46,557 nt of DNA from an uncultured Maritimibacter sp. (GTDB lineage Bacteria; Pseudomonadota; Alphaproteobacteria; Rhodobacterales; Rhodobacteraceae): assembly GCA_913063035.1 (NCBI GenBank), contig CAJXYS010000024.1, forward strand, positions 1 through 46,557, written 5' to 3'. The position numbers were made by a program, and so were the translations under genes. The notes below the pieces were generated by a model. That model did not search any database. It saw only the letters and a list, made by a program, of their open reading frames with translations, and had not been told where the DNA came from. How positions within the stretch are numbered: position 1 is the first letter of the stretch; every line of letters begins with the position of its first letter. Below, piece by piece: positions 15,356 through 23,789 of this stretch.

Positions 15356-16594
15356 ATGCCGCTTCTGGTGATGAAATTCGGCGGCACGTCGGTCGCCGAT
15401 CTGGCGCGAATCCGCAACGCCGCCGAGAAGGTGCGCCGCGAGGTCGCGAACGGCTACGACGTGATCGTCATCGTCTCGGCCATGTCCGGCAAGACCAATG
15501 AACTGGTGGGCTGGGTCGGCGAGACCTCGCCCTTCTACGACGCGCGCGAATACGATGCCGTGGTCAGTTCCGGCGAGAACGTCACCGCCGGGCTGATGGC
15601 GCTGACGCTCCAGGAAATGGACGTGCCCGCGCGCAGCTGGCAGGGCTGGCAGGTGCCGCTTCGGACCAGCTCGGCCCATGGCGCCGCGCGCATCGAGGAG
15701 ATCCCGCGCACCAATATCGACGCCAAGTTCGCCGAGGGCATGAAGGTCGCCGTGGTCGCGGGCTTCCAGGGGATCAGCCCCGAAGGCCGTATCACGACGC
15801 TGGGACGGGGCGGATCGGACACCACCGCCGTCGCCTTCGCCGCGGCCTTCGAGGCGGAACGCTGCGATATCTACACCGACGTGGACGGTGTCTACACCAC
15901 CGACCCGCGCATCTGCGATCAGGCCCGCAAGCTGAACCGGATCGCCTTCGAGGAGATGCTGGAACTCGCCTCGCTGGGGGCGAAGGTGCTCCAGACCCGT
16001 TCGGTGGAGCTTGCGATGCGCTACAATGTGCGCCTGCGGGTGCTGTCGAGTTTCGAGGACCAGACCGAGGGTGCCGGCACCCTGGTCTGCGCCGAGGAGG
16101 AAATCATGGAATCCAAAGTCGTCTCCGGCGTCGCCTATTCCCGCGACGAGGCCGAGGTCACGCTGGTCTCGGTCGCCGACCGCCCCGGCATCGCCGCCGC
16201 CATTTTCGGGCCGCTGGCCGATGCGGGGGTGAATGTCGACATGATCGTGCAGAACATCTCGGAGGAGGGGCGGACGGACATGACCTTCTCATGCCCGGTC
16301 GACCAGGTGGCACGGGCCGAAAAGGCGATGAAGGATGCCCGCGACCGCGGCGAGATCAATTTCCACGACCTCGTGGCCGACACCGCCGTCTGCAAGATCT
16401 CGGTGGTCGGCATCGGGATGCGCAGCCATGCCGGCGTCGCGGCCCGCATGTTCCGCGCGCTGGCCGAGGAAGGCATCAACATCAAGGTGATCACCACCTC
16501 GGAAATCAAGATTTCCGTCCTGGTCGACAGGAAATACATGGAACTCGCAGTTCAGGCGCTCCATGATGCCTTCGAACTGGAAAAGGTAGCCTGA
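15356..16594 (+). CDS. lysC: Aspartate kinase
   Basis: Phosphorylates aspartate, the first step to lysine, threonine, methionine and diaminopimelate. The 412 residues have the kinase domain (about 1-245; KFGGTSVADLARI at 7-19, TLGRGGSDTTAVAFA, YTDVDGVYTTDPRI) followed by two ACT regulatory domains (about 265-410), which confer feedback inhibition by end-product amino acids. The length is that of the monofunctional alpha-subunit type. ptsP starts 8 bp after its stop, so the two are translationally linked. thrC, elsewhere in the window, is the end of the same pathway branch. Confidence 0.96.
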   Translation: MPLLVMKFGGTSVADLARIRNAAEKVRREVANGYDVIVIVSAMSGKTNELVGWVGETSPFYDAREYDAVVSSGENVTAGLMALTLQEMDVPARSWQGWQVPLRTSSAHGAARIEEIPRTNIDAKFAEGMKVAVVAGFQGISPEGRITTLGRGGSDTTAVAFAAAFEAERCDIYTDVDGVYTTDPRICDQARKLNRIAFEEMLELASLGAKVLQTRSVELAMRYNVRLRVLSSFEDQTEGAGTLVCAEEEIMESKVVSGVAYSRDEAEVTLVSVADRPGIAAAIFGPLADAGVNVDMIVQNISEEGRTDMTFSCPVDQVARAEKAMKDARDRGEINFHDLVADTAVCKISVVGIGMRSHAGVAARMFRALAEEGINIKVITTSEIKISVLVDRKYMELAVQALHDAFELEKVA

Positions 16595-16602
16595 CCGGCG
16601 CA

Positions 16603-18849
16603 ATGGCCGAAAAGACCGACTCCGACTCACGCAAGCTGCTCCGGCGCCTGCGCGACACGCTGGCCGAAGAAGGCGAAGGCCAGGAGCGGCTGGACAACAT
16701 CACCCATTTGATCGCGGATTCGATGGGCGCGGATGTCTGTTCGATCTATCTTCTCCGCGACGCCGATACGCTGGAACTCTGCGCGACCGAGGGGCTGAAC
16801 CCGGAATCGGTCCACCAGACGCGGCTGCGGATCGGCGAGGGCCTGGTCGGGCGCGTCGCGCGGGAAGCCAGCCCGATGAACACCGGCGACGCCACCGCCG
16901 AGCGCGGCTTCCGCTACATGCCCGAAACGGGTGAGGAGAACTTCACCTCCTTCCTCGGCGTGCCGATCCAGCGGCTGGGGGAAACGCTCGGCGTGCTGGT
17001 CGTCCAGTCGCGCGACGGGCGCGAGCATTCCGAGGATGAGGTCTACGCGCTCGAGGTCGTGGCGATGGTGCTGGCCGAGATGGCCGAGCTCGGCGCCTTC
17101 GTCGGCGAGGGCGAGGCGCTCGCCGCGCCGCACCAGCGCCAGATCCTCTTCCGGGGCGGGGTCGGACAGGAGGGCGCCGCCATCGGCCATGTGCTTCTCC
17201 ATGAACCGCGGGTGGTGGTGACCAACCCGGTGGCCGACGACCCGGTGGTGGAGAACAAGCGCCTGCACGATGCCATGGACACGCTGCGCGGCCATGTGGA
17301 CGACATGCTGTCGGTCGCGATGGGCACCGCCGGGGAAGAGCACATGAAGGTGCTCGAAGCCTACCGGATGTTCGCCAACTCCCGCGGCTGGGTCCGGCGC
17401 ATGGAAGAGGACATCGAGCGCGGGCTCTCGGCCGAAGCCGCGGTGGAAAAGGAACAATCCGCCGTCCGCGCCCGCATGGGCCGCGTTCCCGATCCCTATC
17501 TGCGCGAGCGCCTTCACGACCTCGACGATCTCTCGAACCGTCTGCTGCGCATCCTGACCGGCCAGGGCGGCACGGGCGAGGCCGGCTCTGTCGAGAACCC
17601 CATCCTGGTGGCCCGCAATATCGGCCCGGGCGAGCTGCTCGACTATGGCCGCGACCTGAAGGGCGTCGTGCTCGAGGAAGGCTCCGTCGGCAGCCATGCC
17701 GCCATCGTGGCCCGCGCCCTGGCGATCCCGCTTGTCATCCATGCCGAACGCATCACCGCCGAGGCGCTGAACGGCGACCAGATCATCGTCGACGGCGACC
17801 AGGGGCTGGTCCATCTGCGCCCCGAGGACACGGTCGCCCACGCCTTCCGCGACAAGATGGCGATGCAGGCCAAGGCGCAGGAGCGCTACAGCTCCATCCG
17901 GTCGAAGCCCGCCCGGACCCGGGACGGCGTGACCATCGGCCTGCACATGAACGCCGGGCTGATGGCCGATCTGCCCAGCCTCGAGGGCTCCGGCGCCGAG
18001 GGGGTCGGCCTTTTCCGCACCGAGTTGCAGTTTCTAACCCGCTCCACCGTACCGCGGCGCGGCGATCTCGCGGCGCTCTACGGCCGCGTGATGGATGCCG
18101 CCAAGGGCCGGAAGGTCGTGTTCCGGACGCTCGATATCGGTTCGGACAAGGTGCTGCCCTACATGAAGCGCGTCGACGAGCCCAACCCGGCGCTGGGCTG
18201 GCGCGCGATCCGGGTGGGGCTCGACAAGCCCGGTGTCATGCGAATGCAGCTGCAGGCGCTGATCCGGGGCGCGGCGGGACGGCCGCTCGCGGTCATGTTC
18301 CCCTTCGTCGCGCAGTTCGAGGAATTCAAGGAGGCGCGCGGCCTGCTGCTCGAGCAGATCGAACGCGAGCGCGCGCTCGGCCACGTTCTGCCGGAGGGCG
18401 TCGAGATCGGCGCAATGCTCGAAACCCCCAGCCTCGCCTTCGCGCCGCGGCAGTTCTTCGAGCTGGCCGATTTCATTTCCATCGGCGGCAACGATCTCAA
18501 GCAGTTCTTCTTTGCCGCCGACCGCGAGAACGAACTGGTCCGCCGGCGCTACGACACGCTGAACGTCAGCTTCCTGACCTTCCTCGAACAGATCGTCGCG
18601 CGCTGCGCCGAGACGGGCACGACGCTCAGTTTCTGCGGCGAGGACGCCGGGCGCCCGATCGAGGCGCTCTGTTTCGCCGCGATCGGGCTGCGGACGCTGT
18701 CGATGCGCCCCGCCTCGATCGGCCCGGTCAAGCATCTGCTGCGCCGCGTGGACCTGGCCGAGGCCCGCGCCGTGATCGACACGGCGCGCGCCTCGGGCGC
18801 GCAGTCAGTGCGACCGGCGGTCATGGACTGGCTGGCCCGCCAGACATGA
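16603..18849 (+). CDS. ptsP: Phosphoenolpyruvate-protein phosphotransferase, enzyme I-Ntr
   Basis: The first component of the nitrogen phosphotransferase system: it takes phosphate from PEP and passes it to NPr, and the N-terminal GAF domain (about 20-160) senses nitrogen status, generally glutamine. The 748 residues then carry the EI N-terminal region, the phosphorylated His in GSVGSHAAIVARAL (His365), and the PEP-binding barrel (about 440-730; GVGLFRTELQFL, MLETPSLAF, GGNDLKQFFFAADREN, CGEDAGRP). The usual TSH motif reads GSH, and the usual EMAG reads EDAG; both look like lineage variation. It lies directly after lysC, a recurring pair in this group. No HPr/NPr gene is present in the window. 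Confidence 0.94.
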   Translation: MAEKTDSDSRKLLRRLRDTLAEEGEGQERLDNITHLIADSMGADVCSIYLLRDADTLELCATEGLNPESVHQTRLRIGEGLVGRVAREASPMNTGDATAERGFRYMPETGEENFTSFLGVPIQRLGETLGVLVVQSRDGREHSEDEVYALEVVAMVLAEMAELGAFVGEGEALAAPHQRQILFRGGVGQEGAAIGHVLLHEPRVVVTNPVADDPVVENKRLHDAMDTLRGHVDDMLSVAMGTAGEEHMKVLEAYRMFANSRGWVRRMEEDIERGLSAEAAVEKEQSAVRARMGRVPDPYLRERLHDLDDLSNRLLRILTGQGGTGEAGSVENPILVARNIGPGELLDYGRDLKGVVLEEGSVGSHAAIVARALAIPLVIHAERITAEALNGDQIIVDGDQGLVHLRPEDTVAHAFRDKMAMQAKAQERYSSIRSKPARTRDGVTIGLHMNAGLMADLPSLEGSGAEGVGLFRTELQFLTRSTVPRRGDLAALYGRVMDAAKGRKVVFRTLDIGSDKVLPYMKRVDEPNPALGWRAIRVGLDKPGVMRMQLQALIRGAAGRPLAVMFPFVAQFEEFKEARGLLLEQIERERALGHVLPEGVEIGAMLETPSLAFAPRQFFELADFISIGGNDLKQFFFAADRENELVRRRYDTLNVSFLTFLEQIVARCAETGTTLSFCGEDAGRPIEALCFAAIGLRTLSMRPASIGPVKHLLRRVDLAEARAVIDTARASGAQSVRPAVMDWLARQT

Positions 18850-18852
18850 CGA

Positions 18853-18879
18853 GGGCCGCCCCGTCGGGACGGCCCCTTG
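18853..18879 (+). terminator. Hairpin terminator after ptsP
   Basis: GGGCCG-C-CCC (18853-18862) pairs with GGG-A-CGGCCC (18866-18875) with one mismatch around a three-base GTC loop. A short CCTT tail follows, and the U-tract is weak. It lies between the convergent ptsP and secreted-protein genes. Confidence 0.5.
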
Positions 18880-18903
18880 ATCGCTGCCGGGTATCGTCGG
18901 ACC

Positions 18904-19365
18904 CTAGTTGAACATCGACTTGATCAGCGCGCGTTTCTCGGCCGCGCTGTCAGGGCCGTTCAGGATCGCATAGGCGCGATCGAGTTCCTGAACGTCCATG
19001 TTCTCGGCCGAGTAGTGGTCGGACAGCGCCAGGACCTCGAGGCCCCGCGCGACGTAGTCCTCCTGTTGTCTCACGGGCATCGCGTCGACGGTGATGTCGA
19101 ACCCTTCGGTCTCGACATGCGCCGGGGTATCGACCAGCACGGCTTCGATCTTGGCCAGCTGCTCGCCCGGCATGCCGCCGCTCGAGATCACGGCGTAGAG
19201 TTCGTCGACCTGTTCCTCGGTCAGCGCAGCCTCGTTCACCTCGACGGCGTAGATCTCGAGACGATCGAGCACCTGCGTGCGCATCATGTCGTCGGAAGAC
19301 GCCATCGCGGTCGGGGCGCCGAACGCGCCTGCGATCAGTGCGGTGGTGGTCAGAATGCGTTTCAT
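18904..19365 (-). CDS. Secreted small protein of unknown function
   Basis: 153 residues with a clear signal peptide (MKRILTTTALIAGAFGAPTAMA, cleavage about residue 22-23), so periplasmic or secreted. The mature part is acidic and mostly helical (LTEEQVDELYAVISSGGMPGEQLAKIEAVL, later ENMDVQELDRAYAILNGPDSAAEKRALIKSMF) and has no cysteine. I do not recognise a named domain. The ATG at 19365 sits nine bases after AAGGAG; the in-frame GTG six bases upstream is too close to that ribosome site. An ECF-sigma-like promoter lies about 60 bp upstream, suggesting stress-responsive expression. Confidence 0.7.
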   Translation of the reverse strand: MKRILTTTALIAGAFGAPTAMASSDDMMRTQVLDRLEIYAVEVNEAALTEEQVDELYAVISSGGMPGEQLAKIEAVLVDTPAHVETEGFDITVDAMPVRQQEDYVARGLEVLALSDHYSAENMDVQELDRAYAILNGPDSAAEKRALIKSMFN

Positions 19366-19422
19366 GGTCACTCTCTCCTTTCCCGCGGCCGGTCTTCATG
19401 GCCGCGTCACTTGTATCCCGGC

Positions 19423-19447
19423 AACGGGTGGCAGCCGCCGAAGTTCC
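19423..19447 (-). promoter_or_regulatory. ECF-sigma (EcfG-type) promoter candidate
   Basis: On the minus strand GGAAC (19447-19443), 16 bp and CGTT (19426-19423) match the GGAAC-N16/17-CGTT pattern of general-stress ECF promoters in Alphaproteobacteria. A transcript would start about 50 bases before the secreted-protein ATG. This is a short motif that can occur by chance. EcfG is, to my recollection, not universal in Rhodobacterales. Confidence 0.45.
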
Positions 19448-19490
19448 AGAGGAAAACCAATTATTCCGGTAGGTTATGGGCCTCTGCCGG

Positions 19491-19994
19491 TCACGTTTCC
19501 GTGTCCGCACGGCGCACCTTGCCATGCACGCCCGACATCGCGCCGGGCACCAGTTCCAGCACCAGCACGCGGTCCGGGTTGGTCGGCGGCGGCATCTGCA
19601 GCCCATGCGCGGGCGCGAAGCCGAAGCGCCGGTAATATGGCGCGTCGCCGACAAGGATCACGCGGCGCCAGCCGAGGGCCCGCGCCTTGCCAAGGCTCTC
19701 GCGGATCAGCAGCGCGCCGATGCCCTCGCCCTGGCGGGTCGGGTGAACCGCCACCGGGCCGAGCAGCAAGGCGGGTGCGCCGGCCGCGCCGACCAGAACC
19801 GGCCAGAAGCGGATCGCGCCGGCGACCGCCCCGTATTCATCCCGCGCGAGCAGGCAGAGCGGCGCGACCCTGTCCACGCCCTCGCGCAGCCGATAGGACG
19901 ACAGCGCCTCGCGCCCCGGCGCGAAGCTCAGATCGAAGAGCGCCTCGACCTCCCACCAGTCCTCAGGGCCCTCTGGCTCCAGCCGGAACGCCAC
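19491..19994 (-). CDS. GNAT-family N-acetyltransferase (YhbS-like)
   Basis: A 167-residue acetyltransferase using acetyl-CoA. The acetyl-CoA-binding motif A is visible as VAVHPTRQGEGIGALLIRESLGKARALG (residues about 82-109; the Q/R-x-x-G-x-G/A pattern is QGEGIG). The later YYRRFGFAPA segment is typical of the YhbS subgroup. The substrate is unknown. It starts from an ATG divergent from the flavin reductase gene; between them lies an inverted repeat at 20024-20040. The downstream secreted-protein gene on the same strand has its own promoter. Confidence 0.85.
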   Translation of the reverse strand: MAFRLEPEGPEDWWEVEALFDLSFAPGREALSSYRLREGVDRVAPLCLLARDEYGAVAGAIRFWPVLVGAAGAPALLLGPVAVHPTRQGEGIGALLIRESLGKARALGWRRVILVGDAPYYRRFGFAPAHGLQMPPPTNPDRVLVLELVPGAMSGVHGKVRRADTET

Positions 19995-20023
19995 GCCTGC
20001 CTCCGTTTTCGACTGGAAAGGCC

Positions 20024-20040
20024 CCTAGCACCCGGCTAGG
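20024..20040. repeat. Inverted repeat CCTAGC-N5-GCTAGG
   Basis: A perfect 6-bp dyad with a five-base spacer lies in the 74-bp gap between the divergent acetyltransferase and flavin reductase genes. It is followed by TCTTT on the plus strand. It could be an operator shared by both genes. CTAG is usually rare in such genomes, which makes the paired occurrence noticeable. Confidence 0.4.
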
Positions 20041-20068
20041 TCTTTGGCAAACCGGAAGAGGAGATCGC

Positions 20069-20674
20069 ATGTTCTACCGCCCCGAGGACGGCCACGGGCT
20101 GCCCCACAATCCCTTCAACGCGATCATCACGCCACGGCCCATCGGCTGGATCTCTACCCGCGGCGCGGACGGGTCCGAGAACCTGGCGCCGTATTCCTTC
20201 TTCAACGGAGTGGCCTACACCCCGCCGCAGGTGATGTTCGCCACCACGGGCGCGAAACCCGACCGCCCCCGCGGCAAGGACAGCCTGGCCAATATCGAGG
20301 AAACGGGCGTCTTCTGCGTCAACGTGGTCGAGGAGGCTGCGCGCGACGCGATGAACGCCACCTCCGGCCCCTACGAGAAGGATACCGACGAGTTCGACCT
20401 GGCCGGCATTCCGCGTGTCGCCTGCGACACCATCGCGTGTTCGCGCGTCGCCGATGCCCCGGCAAATCTCGAATGCAAGCTGACCCAGGTCGTCCGGCTG
20501 GAGGGGGCCGCGAACTTCGTCGTCTTCGGCGAGGTGACGGGCGTGCACCTGCGCGACGACTGCCTCGTGGAGGGGATTTTCGATGTCACCCGCTACCGTC
20601 CGCTGGCCCGGATGGGCTACAGGGACTACGCGGTGATCCGGGATGTCTTCAGCCTGAAGCGGCCCGGAGAGTGA
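20069..20674 (+). CDS. Flavin reductase-like FMN-binding protein
   Basis: 201 residues of the flavin reductase-like (DIM6/NTAB, FMN-binding split barrel) family. These reduce flavins or act as FMN oxidoreductases for a partner monooxygenase. The typical opening is present: NPFNAIITPRPIGWISTRGADGSENLAPYSFFNGVAYTPP (two-part FMN-contact region), then KDSLANIEETGVFCVNVV. The ATG at 20069 is preceded by GGAAGAGGAGA. No monooxygenase lies nearby. The gene sits 64 bp before mtnP but is not obviously related to it in function. Confidence 0.88.
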   Translation: MFYRPEDGHGLPHNPFNAIITPRPIGWISTRGADGSENLAPYSFFNGVAYTPPQVMFATTGAKPDRPRGKDSLANIEETGVFCVNVVEEAARDAMNATSGPYEKDTDEFDLAGIPRVACDTIACSRVADAPANLECKLTQVVRLEGAANFVVFGEVTGVHLRDDCLVEGIFDVTRYRPLARMGYRDYAVIRDVFSLKRPGE

Positions 20675-20738
20675 CCCGCCCTTCCGCCGGCGCGGCAGAG
20701 CGCCTAGGATCGGGGAAAACAGCGAGATGGAGCACGGC

Positions 20739-21608
20739 ATGACCCGGATGATCGGCGTGATCGGCGGCAGTGGACTCTACGATGTCGCGGGGCTCGAGGA
20801 GCCAGCATGGACCAGGGTCGAGACACCCTGGGGCGATCCTTCGGACGACATACTGACCGGGCGTCTCGACGGCGTGGCGATGGCCTTCCTGCCGCGCCAC
20901 GGCCGCGGTCATGTCCATTCGCCCTCCTCGGTGCCCTACCGCGCCAATATCGATGCGCTGAAGCGGCTGGGCGTGACCGACCTGGTGTCGCTCTCGGCCT
21001 GCGGGTCCTTCCGCGAGGATCTCGAACCGGGCGATTTCGTGGTCGTCGACCAGTTCATCGACCGCACCTTCGCCCGCGAGAAGAGCTTTTTCGGCGAAGG
21101 TTGCGTCGGCCATGTCTCGGTGGCGCACCCGGTCTGCGGGCGGCTTGCGGCCGCCTGCCTCGAGGCGGCCACGGCCGCGGGCATCCGCGTGCACATGGGC
21201 GGCACCTACCTGGCCATGGAGGGCCCGCAATTCTCGAGCCTGGCCGAAAGCCGGCTCTACCGCGAGGTCTGGGGCTGCGACGTGATCGGCATGACGAACA
21301 TGCCCGAGGCCAAGCTCGCCCGCGAGGCAGAGCTCTGCTATGCCTCCGTCGCCATGATCACCGACTATGACAGCTGGCATCCCCATCACGGCGAAGTCGA
21401 CATCAGCCAGATCGTGGCCACCCTGACCGGCAATGCCGAGAAGGGCCGTCACCTCGTCGGCCACCTGCCGCGGCTCCTCGGCGGGCGCGAGGCCGCCTGC
21501 CCCCATGGCTGCGAACACGCGCTCGACAACGCCATCCTGACCGCGCCCGAGAAACGCGACCCGGCGCTGGTCGCCAGGCTCGACGCGGTGGCGGGCCGGG
21601 TGCTCTGA
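20739..21608 (+). CDS. mtnP: S-methyl-5'-thioadenosine phosphorylase
   Basis: Cleaves methylthioadenosine, a by-product of polyamine and homoserine-lactone synthesis, to adenine and methylthioribose-1-phosphate. The 289 residues show the purine phosphorylase family 2 features: IGVIGGSGLYD at the N-terminus, RHGRGHVHSPSSVPYRANI (phosphate/substrate site), the GGTYLAMEGPQFSS segment, and VIGMTNMPEAKLAREAELCYA. The ATG at 20739 has GGAG six bases upstream; an in-frame ATG at 20727 would add four residues. apt follows 30 bp later and would recapture the released adenine, so the pair forms a salvage unit. Confidence 0.95.
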   Translation: MTRMIGVIGGSGLYDVAGLEEPAWTRVETPWGDPSDDILTGRLDGVAMAFLPRHGRGHVHSPSSVPYRANIDALKRLGVTDLVSLSACGSFREDLEPGDFVVVDQFIDRTFAREKSFFGEGCVGHVSVAHPVCGRLAAACLEAATAAGIRVHMGGTYLAMEGPQFSSLAESRLYREVWGCDVIGMTNMPEAKLAREAELCYASVAMITDYDSWHPHHGEVDISQIVATLTGNAEKGRHLVGHLPRLLGGREAACPHGCEHALDNAILTAPEKRDPALVARLDAVAGRVL

Positions 21609-21638
21609 CCGGGCGAGAGACAAGGAAGGAAGACGCAG

Positions 21639-22178
21639 GTGAACAGGTCTAGCGACGTCAGGGACTACATCCGCACCATCGCCGATTTCCCGCATGAGGG
21701 GATCATGTTCCGGGATGTCACCACGCTCTTCGCCGATGCGCGGGGCTTCCGGATGGCGGTGGACCAGCTGCTCAGCCCTTTCGTGGGCGAGCGGATCGAC
21801 AAGGTCGTGGGGCTCGAGGCACGCGGCTTCATCCTCGGCGGGGCGATCGCGCACCAGCTTTCGGTGGGCTTCGTGCCGGTGCGCAAAAAGGGCAAGCTGC
21901 CCGGCCCCACCATCGCCGAGGAGTATCAGCTCGAATACGGCGAGGCCGTGATGGAGGTGCATGACGATGCGCTCCAGCCCGGAGAGCGGGTGCTGCTGGT
22001 CGACGACCTCCTGGCCACGGGCGGCACCGCCGAGGCCGGTATCAAGCTGATCGAGCGGCTGGGCAGCGAGGTGGTCGGCTGCGCCTTCATCATCGATTTG
22101 CCGGCGCTCGGCGGACACAAGCGCCTGCTCGATCTCGGCATGAACGTGCACACGCTCTGCGCCTTCGAGGGCGACTGA
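21639..22178 (+). CDS. apt: Adenine phosphoribosyltransferase
   Basis: Converts adenine and PRPP to AMP in the cytoplasm. The 179 residues have the standard APRT length. The motifs are [42 protein letters not shown], and the PRPP-binding loop [17 protein letters not shown]. The start is GTG, preceded by AAGGAAGGAAG six to seven bases upstream. It follows mtnP directly and probably shares its transcript, which would end at the strong hairpin at 22284-22308. Confidence 0.96.
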   Translation: MNRSSDVRDYIRTIADFPHEGIMFRDVTTLFADARGFRMAVDQLLSPFVGERIDKVVGLEARGFILGGAIAHQLSVGFVPVRKKGKLPGPTIAEEYQLEYGEAVMEVHDDALQPGERVLLVDDLLATGGTAEAGIKLIERLGSEVVGCAFIIDLPALGGHKRLLDLGMNVHTLCAFEGD

Positions 22179-22283
22179 GCGGAACCGGGTAACGTTTCGG
22201 TAAGCCTTGGGCTTTAGAACCGGGGGTGCTGGCCCGAACCCCAAAAGGCCGGCGCTGCTTGCACACCACACCAAGAGACGAAG

Positions 22284-22308
22284 CGCCCCGCCACCCGGCG
22301 GGGCGTTT
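22284..22308 (+). terminator. Strong intrinsic terminator after mtnP-apt
   Basis: A perfect 9-bp stem CGCCCCGCC (22284-22292) / GGCGGGGCG (22297-22305), with loop ACCC, is followed by TTT. It ends just before the stop codon of the convergent GlcD-like gene. The 105 bases between apt and this hairpin contain a further small stem (GGGGT/ACCCC) but no ORF. Confidence 0.8.
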
Positions 22309-22312
22309 CACT

Positions 22313-23734
22313 TCAGGCGCCGGCGCGCAGCACGGCGCCCGGGTTCATGATGCCGGCGGGGTCGAGAGCGGCCTTGATCGCGCGCATCGCGGCCAGCTTG
22401 GCCGGGTCGCCGTATTTCTCCAGGTCATCCACCTTCAGCCGCCCCACGCCATGCTCGGCCGAGACAGAGCCCCCCAGGGCATGGGCAAGATCGTGCACGG
22501 CTTGCTTGATCCGCGGGCGGTCGGCCTCGTGGTCGGCCCGCGTCTTCCCGGCTTGCGGGAAGACGTTGTAGTGCAGGTTCCCGTCCCCCACATGGCCGAA
22601 GCAGTTGATGCGGAAATCACCGATCTTCGCCAGGTCGCGTCCACCCCGGGCGATGAACTCGGGGATCGCGCCGAGCGGCACCGAAATGTCATGCGACGAG
22701 ATCGAGCCGATCCGGCGATTGGCCTCGGGGATGGTTTCACGAACCGTCCAGAAGGCGTGGCGCTGCTGCTCGGACTGGGCGAGCAGCCCGTCACGGATCA
22801 GCCCCGCCGCACTCCCGGCCTCGACGAAGCCTTCCAGCGCGGTGTCGAGATCCATGCCGGCCGGCGCGCCGAGATCGATCAGCACCGACCATTCCGGGAT
22901 CTCGTCGAAAGGCAGCCGGACCTCGGGCATGGTCTCGGCCAGGAAGTCGAAGCCCTGCCGGTGGATCAGTTCGAAGGCCGTGACCGCCGCGCCCAACCGC
23001 GCCTCGGCCAGGTTCAGCAGCTCCAGCGCCGCCGCGGGGTCCGGCACGGCCAGGAAGGCCGCGGTTTCCGATACGGGACGCGGATAGAGCCGCAGGCTTG
23101 CCGCCGTGATGACGCCGAGCGTGCCCTCGGCCCCGATCAGCAGGTCGCGCAGATCATAGCCCATGTTGTCCTTCCGAAGCCGCGTCAGCCCGTGCCAGAT
23201 CGTCCCGTCCGGCAGCACCGCCTCGAGTCCCAGGACCAGTGCGCGCGCATTGCCGAAGCGCAGCGTGTTCACGCCGCCGGCGTTCGTTGCCAGCAAGCCG
23301 CCGATTCGCGCCGACCCCTCGGAGGCGAGCGAGAGCGGGAACAGCCTGTCTGCGTTGGCCGCCGCCTCCTGTACGGATTGCAGGATCGCGCCGGCCTCGG
23401 CCACCAGGACATTCTCTCCGGGCAGCACCTCGCGGATCGCGGTCATGCGCTCCAGCGACAGCACCACGGGTGCGGGACCGTCCGAGAGGATCTGCCCCCC
23501 GACGAGCCCGGTGCCGCCCCCGTAGGGCACGACGCCGACCCCCGCCGCGCGGCAGTGGCGAATGACGGTCGCGACCTCCTCGGTGGATCCGGGCGCGACC
23601 AGCAAGGCGTCCCGCGCCGCGAAGCGGCCACGGGGCTCCTCGCGGTAACGGGCCTCGAATGCGCGCAAGGCAGCGGGCGGCAGCTCCGCGGCCAGCGCCT
23701 GCCGGAACGGGTCGGTCACGGGATCGAGTGGCAT
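22313..23734 (-). CDS. FAD-linked oxidase, GlcD/D-lactate dehydrogenase type
   Basis: A 473-residue flavoprotein that oxidises a 2-hydroxy acid such as D-lactate, glycolate or D-2-hydroxyglutarate. The N-terminal FAD-binding type 4 (VAO/PCMH) domain (about 35-215) includes VVPYGGGTGLVGGQ and the SEGSARIGGLLATNAGGVNTLRFGN segment. The C-terminal cap domain (about 220-470) ends with the conserved INCFGHVGDGNLHYN and SAEHGVGRLK. It lacks an iron-sulfur extension. ATG 23734 is chosen for its AAGGAG ribosome site. No glcE/glcF genes are adjacent, so the single-subunit D-lactate dehydrogenase type is more likely than glycolate oxidase. Confidence 0.88.
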   Translation of the reverse strand: MPLDPVTDPFRQALAAELPPAALRAFEARYREEPRGRFAARDALLVAPGSTEEVATVIRHCRAAGVGVVPYGGGTGLVGGQILSDGPAPVVLSLERMTAIREVLPGENVLVAEAGAILQSVQEAAANADRLFPLSLASEGSARIGGLLATNAGGVNTLRFGNARALVLGLEAVLPDGTIWHGLTRLRKDNMGYDLRDLLIGAEGTLGVITAASLRLYPRPVSETAAFLAVPDPAAALELLNLAEARLGAAVTAFELIHRQGFDFLAETMPEVRLPFDEIPEWSVLIDLGAPAGMDLDTALEGFVEAGSAAGLIRDGLLAQSEQQRHAFWTVRETIPEANRRIGSISSHDISVPLGAIPEFIARGGRDLAKIGDFRINCFGHVGDGNLHYNVFPQAGKTRADHEADRPRIKQAVHDLAHALGGSVSAEHGVGRLKVDDLEKYGDPAKLAAMRAIKAALDPAGIMNPGAVLRAGA

Positions 23735-23789
23735 GTTCTGCTCCTTTGCCTGGCCGCGGATCATGCATGCCCGCGCGGCAGAGGCAAGG

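Noticed and set aside
16603-18849. PtsP as an inactive homologue, because TSH and EMAG motifs are altered
   Set aside because: The phospho-acceptor His365 and PEP-site residues are intact, so the changes look like normal variation of the nitrogen branch.
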